DNA from: Schistosoma mansoni
Lineage: Eukaryota; Platyhelminthes; Trematoda; Strigeidida; Schistosomatidae
Assembly (NCBI RefSeq): GCF_000237925.1
Contig: NC_031496.1
Coordinates: 8,285,711 to 8,349,710, forward strand
Direction of reading: 5' to 3'
Length of the DNA: 64,000 bases
Of the stretch, positions 34,851 through 46,100 are shown piece after piece (the stretch's first letter is position 1; every line of letters begins with the position of its first letter). The notes under the pieces were generated by a model, which saw only the letters and a list, made by a program, of their open reading frames with translations, ran no database searches and was not told the origin of the DNA. Both the position numbers and the translations under genes were made by a program.

Positions 34851-35295
34851 TGCCGTTTATCTTGTTAAAATGTTTTACTCAGAAATTATCTTTTAACAGG
34901 GTTGAACTTTGAGTCAGTTAATTAACTAATGACAGCTTGCTCCTAATTTGCATAACCACAATTGTATGGACTAATTATATAACGTACAAGTGTGATTATA
35001 TTTTCACAATGTTTTATCTGATTAGCGCGGTACAGAATCTTCATGCAGTTCAGTTGATCTTCTGCTCCAACTTATGTATAGCTAATTCATACTAAACAGT
35101 ATACCACAAAACTAGTTGGAACAACATATTAGGAGGAAAGGATATTTATTTTCAGTTTTTTTAACATTTTATTTCTGTAAGTTTGTGTATCCTTGATGTA
35201 GTTTGTTTCACAAAAACTTTGAATGATTTTAATAGTATATTCGCACTAGCTGGCAAATTAGTAAAGAAAATCAGTGAGTATTAAATATTATCTTT
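34851..35295. other. AT-rich intergenic DNA, nothing recognised
   Basis: No ORF, SINE or LINE block was identified between the two SINE fold-backs. Confidence 0.4.
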
Positions 35296-35620
35296 TTTGA
35301 ATAGTTGAGGTCATGAATCAATTGAAGCTAGACCATCATGGAAAACCTGGAAGCACTGGACGGCCGTTTCGTTCTATTTTGGGACTCCTCAGCAGTGTGA
35401 ATCAACGATCCCGCCTCAGGAGATTCGAACCCAGGATATATCAGTTTGGCGCGCGTGCGCTTAACCTCTAGACCACTGAGTCGGCATCCAACGGTCCCAT
35501 AATAGGACGAAACAGCCGTCCAGTGCTTCCAGGTATTCCATGATGGTCTAGCCTCAATTGATTCATGATCTCAACTATTTAAAAAAATTACTATCATATC
35601 CATAAAACCCCTTCTGATAT
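35296..35620. repeat. Fold-back hammerhead SINE
   Basis: A minus-strand unit with full head (35296 to about 35490) is fused to a plus-strand unit starting at the stem II strand ('gtcccataataggac', about 35493) and ending in the family tail near 35618. It has the same layout as 31446-31732, with a slightly different breakpoint. Confidence 0.82.
35353..35398 (-). ncRNA. Hammerhead ribozyme, core intact
   Basis: CTGAGGA, GAA, ACGG/CCGT stem III and GTC are preserved. The stem I 5' strand is ACACTG. Stem II is GTCC/GAAC with one C-A mismatch. The change G-to-A on one strand only is the half-step of the compensated pair seen in copy a at 896-941. Confidence 0.78.
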
Positions 35621-36249
35621 TAAATATTAATTGTTTCTAGAACCAAGACTCCATATAACAATTGCTAAAATTTAATTAGCATCGGTAACCATGAAATTTT
35701 TTATTTTCACGATATTGATTGATTGATTTTTTGTGACAAGTTATTGATTAATCTAATTTGAGTTGACTAGTTTATGGTTAACTCAGAATCTAACTACTGC
35801 TCTCTGTAAAATAAATACACATAAAAATAATTTTGTTAAGGTATTGTAGAAGTTTTATTAGGGTCCTAAATAAGTCTAACTCTAGAAGTTTCTCGCTCTC
35901 ATTTCGGTCGAATCGTATACAGCCATGTATGGCTATCTCGAAACAGAAGGACTAGGTAGCAGATAGACAAGGTAAAATTGATCGCATATACAATAATTGT
36001 TAAGTGGCAGTATCAGTTGAAAAGGAGACATTTTTCCCTTGCCAACAGATAACATAGTCAATATTATCTAATCCAAAACATTTTAACCTGTTAAGTAGTA
36101 ATGTAAGACATTTAATATTCTTACTGTTGTTCATCAAAGCTGAATGAATGCCACTTACAAGTATACATTACTTAACTCTACATCATTTTGTGGATAAATC
36201 TTCTTTAAATAAATTTTTATTAAAATTACCAATAAACAATTCCACGAAT

Positions 36250-36345
36250 GGTTGTAAGCGTGAGTCAATTGAAGCTAGACCACCAGGGAAAACGTGGAAG
36301 CACTGGACGGCCGTTTCGTCCTATTGTGGGACTCCTCGAATCTCA
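36250..36345 (-). repeat. Hammerhead SINE fragment with small fold-back
   Basis: The minus-strand tail and ribozyme 3' half are present. The unit is cut inside the CTGAGGA box, and the flanking 'cttacgtttacagcc' is an imperfect inverted match to 'ggttgtaagcgtgag' on the other side. The ribozyme is incomplete. Confidence 0.65.
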
Positions 36346-37020
36346 CTTACGTTTACAGCCACAGCATTAAAAAGGACTTAGCTAGATACACTACTATTTT
36401 GTCCTAGAAAAAACTTACATCACATACTTTCTAACAGAATGAGTAATTCCTTCAAACCTGAACATTTATTATTATAAAATAGCTATCTGCACTGGGATGT
36501 GAAGTCTTTCATTCGGTATTCTACCATTCATTCTAAGCTGCCAATGCACGGCATTTATGTATCTAGTTAGAAATGATTGCCAAATAAATTTTATTTAGAC
36601 CTCCATTATGATCCTCATTGTCATTATTCGGTTAGATGCTTAGGACTAATCACGAGTACAAAATACTCGAACCCTGATATTAGCGTAGTTCGAAACTCCT
36701 AAAGTCAGTGTTCTATATCAGTACTTCAGGTTGTTCATCGGTGGGGGAAAAGTGACGCTATCGAAAAACTCCTGTTCTTTCTGCCACATACTTTAAACAA
36801 TCCAACTAACTAATTTGTTTAGACAGTGAAGTAATAGATATCAACCGGTCGTAATGACGAAGGATAACAACTAATCAAGTTTATCAACAGTACAAGAGCC
36901 ATTTTCATGTATTCAACCAAGGAAATATCAGGAAGACATCAGGTATGAGGCCATTTGATAATTCCATGTGGGTCTCCATTCAGTATGACATTTCGTTCCG
37001 TCTTAATTGAATGCGTTCTT
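36346..37020. other. Intergenic DNA, nothing recognised
   Basis: No gene or repeat could be supported. Confidence 0.4.
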
Positions 37021-37236
37021 TCATTTATGTGAGATCAGTTTAATATTTAGTCTTGTATTAACGTAGTGTGGTCTTTCATCAGCAAACGGTTGTCGAAATT
37101 TTTGCTGTGGACTAGTGGATGTTGGTGAAAAAGATGTTTTGTGCTTGAGAGATGAAATTAATCTGAGCCCGTCAATAACGTTTATCTTTTTCTTTGGCTT
37201 GAACAAATGAGAAGCTTCTAATATCAATTTTCTGTT
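37021..37236 (-). CDS. Possible terminal exon of an unidentified gene
   Basis: A 71-residue open reading ends in TGA at 37021 and is preceded by a splice-acceptor-like 'ggtttcag'. The composition is protein-like: a basic patch KPKKK, a Ser/Thr/Pro-rich stretch (TSFSPTSTSPQQ), then RQPFADERPHYVN. I do not recognise it. No upstream exon with matching phase was found, and the pyrimidine tract before the acceptor is weak. It could be part of a decayed element, since a gag relic starts 50 bases away on the other strand. Confidence 0.3.
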   Translation of the reverse strand, partial: NRKLILEASHLFKPKKKINVIDGLRLISSLKHKTSFSPTSTSPQQKFRQPFADERPHYVNTRLNIKLISHK

Positions 37237-37285
37237 CTGAAACCTGGCTAGTTACACCAAATTAACTATGGAGTTGGTTTGTAAT

Positions 37286-37470
37286 ATGTCCCTATCAATT
37301 GATCAGGTACAAACATTGTTGAATCAACGTCAAAAACAGTTTGAAGACTGACCACAAAAATTAACTGAGATATTGAATATCAAATTTTCTCAGTTAGATT
37401 TCCAACAGTTGACTTGTCAGCGTATTTATTTGTTTATTGAAAATACATACCAAGTACTGAAATGTCTTTA
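37286..37470 (+). pseudogene. Gypsy gag N-terminal relic (fossil)
   Basis: The reading MSLSIDQVQTLLNQRQKQFED resembles the start of the gag-like ORF at 3727 (MALTSDQFQLLIQRQ). It belongs to a related Gypsy-like family. Only a short, broken piece remains with several breaks, and no clear LTR is seen beside it. It looks older than the 3169-5070 element. Confidence 0.5.
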
Positions 37471-38345
37471 AACTAATAAACCAAATAAACCGCATACAAA
37501 TAGATCAGTAGAGGAATGAGTGTTATGAAGTAAACGTTTTCCGTAGTCCATTGGAGCTGTTTAGATTGATCGTAACTATTACTGTATCATTTAGACAGCT
37601 TACTAACTCGTTATCGGAGTCTAACTAAAGACAACCAGACTTTTCAGTTAATAAATTTATACAGTATTGAGCAATTAATGTAAAACGGAAATAAGCGTTC
37701 AGTACTTCGTCAATTTCTTTATTAGGCGGACCACCTTTAAAATTAACAATTGAATACTGCACCGTGACTAAATGTTTCGGATTAAATTATATACACATAT
37801 ATATCCTAAAAACCTTTCATAAACTGCTGAATAGACAAGGAGATTTTCCTTTTGATATTGGATTGATATCAACTTATGGATCCAAACGTATGTAGAATAC
37901 TCTAGATCTTATAATAACACTATTCAGATAATATATAAATTACTTATGAAAGAAGCATATGCAGCCAAACATGATAAAATGACTGCTTGTTGTAATTTAT
38001 CCAAATGTTATATGTAATATGAATCGACAACTTCATCTCTGTGCTAATGTGGTATGGCAACTCGAACTGATGTACGTACGTACGAAGTTCTACGTTGTGA
38101 CTGACTGAATATGTTATTATTTCTAGATATACTCAATAAATCATATTACAGTAAATTAAATCATAATTTTTCATCTAATGTATATTTCAGCTTCATGTTG
38201 CTTCTCCAATTCTAAAGGTGGTTGAATAGTAGCACATTTTAATGTTCAAAAAATTTGTAATAAGTATTTCATATCAACTGTTCATATTCATAACACTAGA
38301 TAATAATAGACGTCAACCTCATTCTGCGAAGTAGTGGTAGCTAAT
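37471..38345. other. Intergenic DNA, nothing recognised
   Basis: No supported feature. Confidence 0.4.
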
Positions 38346-38349
38346 ATTG

Positions 38350-38625
38350 TGGTGTGGTCTCCTTATATCCATATAAGTAGTATATGGTGTTGGTCAGACA
38401 TAGAATGTATTTTGGCAGAAGACCAATGAGGAAAGAACTGAAATGAAGCGCAATCGGTAGGAAAATTCATGAACAATGGAAAAAAACAGTGAAGATTGAG
38501 ACAATTGATTGTTAATTTGCAAATAAACTGTTCATTGTATGGTTATCAGAATTTACTGAGATAATCTGTAATTTTTGCTTAAATACATTCGATTGTCCCC
38601 AGTCGTGTTCTGTTCACTACAATAT
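38350..38625 (+). repeat. Repeat C, copy 2
   Basis: A plus-strand partner of 26783-27058. It shares 'gtatatggtgttggtcagac', 'tgaagcgcaatcggtagg' and 'ccattgtatggttatcag'-type blocks. No coding content or terminal structure was found. Confidence 0.75.
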
Positions 38626-40180
38626 GTATCCCATTTCTCACTATTGTTGTAATCGTTATTTGCTTTCAAACTTAAAAGGTGATTACGCTAATTTCAAAAG
38701 TGAATAGGTTGTTTTCTGTTAAAGAAAAAGCGAATGTTAATATTCTTATAATAAAAAGGATATTTGAAATCCTGACACATAATAACTAGTAAGATTCTAG
38801 CACACTTAAAAACCAACGTCATTCTAGACGTTAATTAGTTGGATGAAAAACACTCCTACAATTCCTGGAAATTTTATCGACGTATAAAATAAGATACCAG
38901 AAATAATAATCTACGAAAAGCTAAAACTAGTCTCAGCAAGCTTCTATGCCATTGTTCTAACTGATACGAACTTTTTTGTCCATTTGTATCACAAAAAGAA
39001 GCTGAATGATTTTCAAAGACTTATATTTTCTAGGTTTGAGAATTCGATATAGAACCTATTCCCGGAAATGTTAGTGTAGTGAAACTATGTCCTACATTTT
39101 AATTTGAGGATATTTTGTCTAGCTCTACATTTGGTGGCAGATATAAAAATTTAGATCATCTTATATTTCGAACATCTTGAAAATGCTTGCCGATAAATCG
39201 TTACACATGGTCTTTAACCTATCGAAATTTTAATTGACTCTGCAAACATGTGCATACGTGGACAGTGAGTCAACTCCATTTCATCCAAAAAGTTCAATTT
39301 CCGTGATATCTAAAATGGTTTTGTGATGATTGACTGTAACCATCAAGGATCTAAAAACACTTAATAGGATAGTCTACGCAAGTGCCTGTTGCATTCATCC
39401 AAAAGTTGATTATGTTCAGACACGAAAACAGGAAGGAGCAACGTGGGACTTATTACAAATTATCAGTTTTAATTGTCACATATCATATTGCAACAAGGGG
39501 GAAGAAACAAATAAAAAACAACAAACAAGTAGGAAAAGACATAGAATATGAGATACAAAACAATGGGCTCAAATCCATACAATAATGAGCGAATAGATAT
39601 GTGAACACTATGAGCTTTGCAAGTCCCAATTACCTCAGATCAAAATATCCAATATAATGAACTATCCTTTCTTATCGACTGATTATAGATAAAAGGATTT
39701 ACTTAAGTAGAGGTTTCTCTACACGATTATCTTATAAGACTTTAAAATGATGAATTGTTTCGGTAGCGAAGTTATCACTCTCATTTTGAGCAACATTATT
39801 ATCACCTTCTTCAAGTTGACTTCTACTGGAAGTTCGAAGAATATGATATCAGTAAGAAATGTTCACTTTATTATCTCTAACTAAGCTCCCCTCCCCACCC
39901 ACAAAAGACCAATATGGATATGGCTGAAACACTAGGCCCCATATATACATAATTATAAGTATAAAGTAGATATCTATTTTTTTTTTCTGACTTGACATTA
40001 AAAACTAACAAGGCAACAATTAGTGTTACAGGTTTTTAATCAAATAATAGAAAATCTACAAAGGGAAATTAAGTTTGGCCGATGTTTTGATCTCATAAAA
40101 TCTGTTAGCGTTAAATTTTTCCTAATTTCTCACTCGGTTTTTTAGCTCTGAATGTGTATTTTGAAACATTTCACTTCGAC
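38626..40180. other. Intergenic DNA downstream of SAAL1
   Basis: No gene was found. An ATTAAA-type polyadenylation variant for SAAL1 may lie on the minus strand near 40034-40040. ORFs at 39330-39585 have no recognisable content. Confidence 0.35.
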
Positions 40181-40182
40181 AT

Positions 40183-43100
40183 TTAACCATCTGTTGTGAC
40201 TGACTCCAAAATCCTCGGTAACTTTAGCTGATTACATACAGAAATAAGACAAGCTTTAGTTTCAGAATCTCCATCATTTAAACAACAATTTGTAAATGCT
40301 TCACGAAATCCAAATTGATCATCATTTTCCAAGTTTGCTAACCATTGTAATTCACCTGTAGTTAATGGTGCTATGTTTGAATCATCCATTGTCTATTGAC
40401 AAAAAATATAAATTCATAAATGTAGTCAGTAATAATCAAACTTATTGTTACATAGTGAGATTTATACACGAGACAAAGATTAACTTAAAATGTAAGCTTC
40501 ATAAAAAAGTACAGACAGTGTAATATATGCACTATTTGTGCATTGAGCAGTTATATTTAACTATTCTCATGAACTCAGTTTGAATGGAACAATGTAGAAC
40601 CCAATATCTGTAGTGGTTTAAGCTAACTGATTGATTATTGGAGCAGGTAATTGAAAATACAAATAACAATTTAATACGACCATTTTGTGGGTAGTTATTT
40701 TCCAACACATTTTCAACCCAACCTCCGGTACTTCAGAAGTCTGTGAAGCGAAATAATGTCCCATTCAGCATCACCCTTACATTTTTGGGGAAGCAGAATC
40801 ATTAAAGATCACATTTATTGATGAAAAAAGCTCTACTGTTAATATTTACTTATTTAAGCACATATACGTTGATACGAAGGAGCACCAAAATATATATGTT
40901 TCACACAATAAATCATTGAATTTCCAGCGAAGCAATGTTAGGAGATGAAGTCATATGGTAGCCGAGCGTAAAGTATAGTTTTATATGCAATTCGATCCTT
41001 AAGGATCATGGGAACTACATGCAACGTTGGTTTGAAATTAGAGTTTTCAAACTCGACTACCGTTGTTCTCCGTACCCACTAACCCGCTTTAAGGGCCGGA
41101 CATTCACTTTTTCTCCGCTCACTTCTGAAAACACCCTCGCCATGAGAAGATAGTGAGTAGGATTTTCCTCAGTCAGTCAACATGATAACTTCGAGTGTTA
41201 ATAGAGGTGTGAGGACGATTGTCCCTTCCCAGTTGCCCATACCTTGGAAGAATATTTCTCCTTGAAGGACCTGAAAGTTAGTGGTGGTCTTAGCGACTTG
41301 TGAATGTAACTGGAGAGCCCAAGCGATAACTGCCTGAGGTCAGTCGCACACGGCTTCTTTACGAGTGGTTTTTTGTATTAGCCCAACACTTCAAAAGGCC
41401 TTACTGTCGGATACGGAAATCCATTGAGTAAGGGTTAGGTGTGACATTTTTATCGTCAACCTTTTCTAACCCTTTCCTTCCACTGTGAAAAGGTAACATC
41501 ACTGCAGGTGCTGGTTGTCCGAAGGAAACATCTTACGACTGTCACATCCATCTACAGTAAGCAGTAAGACTTCGCCCTCGAATTTCAAGTTGCTGCTCTT
41601 ACTCTTACTATTCTCCAACCGATCCGTCTTGCAGAATAGGACCTAAAAAAAATGTGTTCCAGCCAATATATCTCGGCTGTCATCACGATAGGCAAGCCCA
41701 ACCACCACATCAAGGTAACAGGTACAGCTAGGAGGAATCTTCTGGGATTGGCTATGTACACGCAGCCATATGAGAGCATTTTGAAAGAAGAAATGCACTC
41801 CCTCTACCCTCAGCCGCACTGGAGTATTTGGGGACCACTACAGTCAAGTAGCTGGCAGTATTGCTTTGCTTCAGTCAATACAATTCGATTGGAAAGTCAT
41901 GAAAAGAAAGTATGATCATTGCTCCTATCCAAATAATAACTGATTGATACATCACTAAAGTTCACGCAAGTACAAAGCCAAGTTGTAATATCAGTAGCCC
42001 CTAAATGGTACGGCCGAGGGTGGGGAGAGTCAGCTCTCCCTCTCAAAACGCTCTCACATGGTCACGTGTATGCAGCCATTTCCAGGGAAGTCCTACTCAC
42101 TGCCTTCTCGCACCAGGGTGTTGTTTACGAAATTGAGAGGACGAAAAGCGAATGTACAGCGCTTTAATCGAGTTGAGGGACACGGAAAGTCCACCTAGGG
42201 GAGTTGGAAAACCCTGATTCCAAACCAATGGTGCACATGAACTCCAGTGCCCTGAGGGAAAAAATGGCGTGTGAACCAATTGTTGGTCACCGGCTACCAT
42301 GAGACTGAATTTCCTCACGTTGCTCCACTGCCTTGTGGATCAGACCTTTAGGTCGAAGGCTGTGGGTGTGGCCCCCTGAGAAAACCACCTGCTTCGGTCT
42401 GGGCACCCGAGTAGTATTACAGCCCAAACACAAACCAAGTGACTTGTGTGGCTCATATGTATTTGGTGCCCCTTTGTACTAATAATTATGTGTTCAAATA
42501 AATAGTAAATAAATATCATTCTAACGTTCATGTATACAGAAAAACATTAACTCTTTTTATCAACAGAGGAAAGACGCTTAAAACTAACATTATCGTCACT
42601 AAGAACATACAATTTGGCTGAATTGTTTTATTCCCACTGACTAATATTATAAATCTAATTTTTTTTAATTTAAATTAAGATGGAATTAACAATCTAAGTG
42701 TGGAAATAAAAAAGAGTGCATAAAATATTTTTCATCTTACTTCTAAACATGAACTGACTGATTTGATGATGTCTTTGAATAATACATTTAAATCGGCCAA
42801 AATTCCACGGACTAGAGGTAATTCAGACTTTTGTTTTTGACAACCACAAGCGATGTGTATTAAACAAGGAAGGATATGTGGATCTAGAAAGTATGAACAG
42901 TGAGTAAATATTGGCAGGAAGATATTAATTTTTTTCTAAATTTAGCTTTACTTTCCGGAGATTCGGTATCACATCGAAATTTTAGCCTAGACAATATTTC
43001 TCTGTAAGCATACAGTGTGGCAGTTTTAAAACCAGAAAAAAGTATGCTATGTATAAAAGGTAGAAAAAAGTACACTCGATATAACAGTTTATTTACCTGA

Positions 43101-46100
43101 TAAGTAACAACACATAGCATCCATGCACGGTAAGCTAGCTATAACGACATCTATTATCGGGATAATTGCTCGTAAACTATTGTAGTACGTGACAAAGTGA
43201 ATGAGGTGAGGTGCATCTTCACAAACTTTACGCAAGTAGACACCAAATGTAGGTAACACTTCTGAAAATGAATTGACTAAAAAAATGGACAGACAAAAAG
43301 CAGTTAGGATAGGACAACTAATAAAGAACGATAAGAAAAGATACAAGTTAAATGAATAAAAAACTCAACACTGGTCCTCTAGATTGTTTGTGATTGAAAG
43401 ATATGTTTCTGAAAGTCATAGGAATGAGGAAAATCCCTTTTTTTATTTGGATATTAGGATGGAGATGTCAGAGGGGTTTGCATTGAAGTAACATACACAT
43501 AGAAACAATAAAAATGAAATACTTCTTATTTTGGTTATGGGATCATATACATAACACAATGTGATCCTAACAATTTGAAACTATGTTAAATAATCAAAGC
43601 AATAAATAAACATTCACAAATATTTAGACTGGAAAATGATAAGGAATTCTTTGGTTTGCATCAGTTGTAAATTTCATGTCACTTGTAAAAATTCCTTTAA
43701 TATTTGTGACGACTGACAAAACCATGTGACTTAAAGTAGAATTCAGCGAGTTTTTCTGAACTTGTTCAGCCCTCTATAGCCCAATTTTAGATCAAGTTAA
43801 ACAACTGACGTAAAAAGTCGGCACGTTTGCATTTCCCCAAAACATGGCAAAGAACAAATCGATATACTTCTTGGAACAAAAATTCTTTCAGATTTCCTAA
43901 AGTAATACCACAACAAGCGTGGGCCAATCTGTGAATCAAGTCCTCTAACTTGGATTTAAGCAAAATGAACTATTCAAACTAATTATTTTGAAGGTGTCAT
44001 CACCAAGTTTTGATTTGATAACTTCGAATAAATTGAGCACTGGGTAGATTGTTATAAATATATCTGTTGAGATATTTTTACTAAAGCTACCTTCGGTTAG
44101 AGGTTGTCAGATATTGCAGAAACTACTTCCACAACAAACTACATATAGCTCCAAATACAATGTTGCTGTGTCCTGAATATGCACCTAGTTAGTCTCTCTT
44201 AAAATACACTTGACATATTCATTTTTAATCTTTGTATAAAAAGTGTTCAGTCATGTTGTGTCCTTCTGGGTAAAGACACATGCGTACTTGAATTAACATG
44301 ACATATATTCACGTAAATGTTTTAAAAGTAGTATTAACTAATCACCTTAAATTATATTCATTGACTACATAATCATTCATGTGTTTACTGAAATAGATCT
44401 CAAGATTTCATCTCACTAACGCCAGTACCTTTTGGTTAGAACCAAGTAGTTTAAATAAAATATGAAGATAGTGCGATGAATTCATCATACGTCAGGTTCC
44501 TGTGTCGCCCAAAACTGTCTCAATTTATCATCCGCGATGGGATAATAAATGAATGAAAGAAAAACCTTAAATGTTGGTATTAAAAACTATCTCTACACAA
44601 GCTAAAAGAATTCACAACTTTTCTGTATGGATGTCTTTTAAAATGCACACAACAGACAAATTTTCAAACCATGGTTGGAATCGATGTACACGTGTACAGA
44701 TAGACAGAAATAAAATTTCAGTTGGAAGTGGGAGGAAATTAAAATTAAAGACGAACAAATTACGGAAACAAACGTTTCAATACAAATGAAGAGAATTTTA
44801 TGGCTTGAAATCAGCTGATTATAATAGCACTAGGTAAAAAAATCTTAGTTATCATAACATAAAGTTTATAAATATATTCCTGTATACATCGACCAGGTTC
44901 AGAGTACTTGACAAATTTTATGAGTGCCAAAGGATTCTATTTTTTCTATCACGTTTCCTCTAATTCTTCGACATCACAGAGAAATAACACAAGAACATGT
45001 GATGTGAGCTCTTTAACAATATGGGATAACTACCGAATTTTAATTTTAACTAAGCTATGAACACAAGTTGAGTATTGAGGCCTATTCTTAGTCGATCATC
45101 TAAACTACATACCACTACAGTTACAGTCCTAGATCATACGTCATAAAGAATTAATTCCTCAACACAATCCAGGAAGCAGTTTGTGGATATGAAGAACTGG
45201 AATATATACATGTATGCAAGTTAAGATTTACTTGAGGGTTGCACTTTATCCACCAAAACATAGTCGTACCCTTTCATCTTTAGGTCTGGGGAACTGGTCA
45301 CGAAGTCCACACACCTACAGTGCTAATTATAACAATCTATCATACTGTTTAAGCTGAAAATTACATCCAAAGACAAAGCATTCCTATGATCTAAAATATT
45401 GAGGTGTGGAAATCTTTCTAGTATAGGATCCATGCAATCAACGACTAAGCCATCGACTCAAACAACTTTCTACACATTTATGTATTATGGCTATCATATA
45501 AATATAAGAGCAATGAGTCGATAGCAAAATAAAAAAACAGTCAAGTAACACAATCCAATGGACGAGTCTTTGATTTTCATAAATTATCTCTAATTATATC
45601 GTAGCCGACAGATATCTGACAATGTTAAGGTTTTGCACAGAACACCTAAAAATTTATTCGAATGAATTACCAACGAAAGAGGGTTACTCGTTACCGCAGA
45701 TATCACATGCCTATGAAACAACAAAACATTCAGTTTGACCATTATGCGATGTACACAAGTATATGTCAACATGTTAGATATAAATTTCAGAAGTGAACTA
45801 TGTTAATGAGTTTTCGCCGAAATAAAGACACTAACCTAGGGCTGACACACCATTTACATTGGAAGAAAACGTATAAAGTAAACGATGAATGATTTCTACT
45901 TCACTGCCATGAAGCCACCTGTACAAAAATAATTAATTGGGAAATCGAAAATTACTTCATTTGATGCTGCGCTATCAATATAGCAGTAAGTAGGCGATCG
46001 CCACACCAAACCTCAGCTAAACTATCATCTTCTCGTGTGATGACGTCAATGAGACGTACTGTACCTATTAGAAGTGTGGCTATCAGGAGTATAGACAATA

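Noticed and set aside
45590-45772. Possible additional SAAL1 exon after a good acceptor
   Set aside because: Its phase meets a stop when joined to exon 6, while exon 7 at 43261 joins cleanly.
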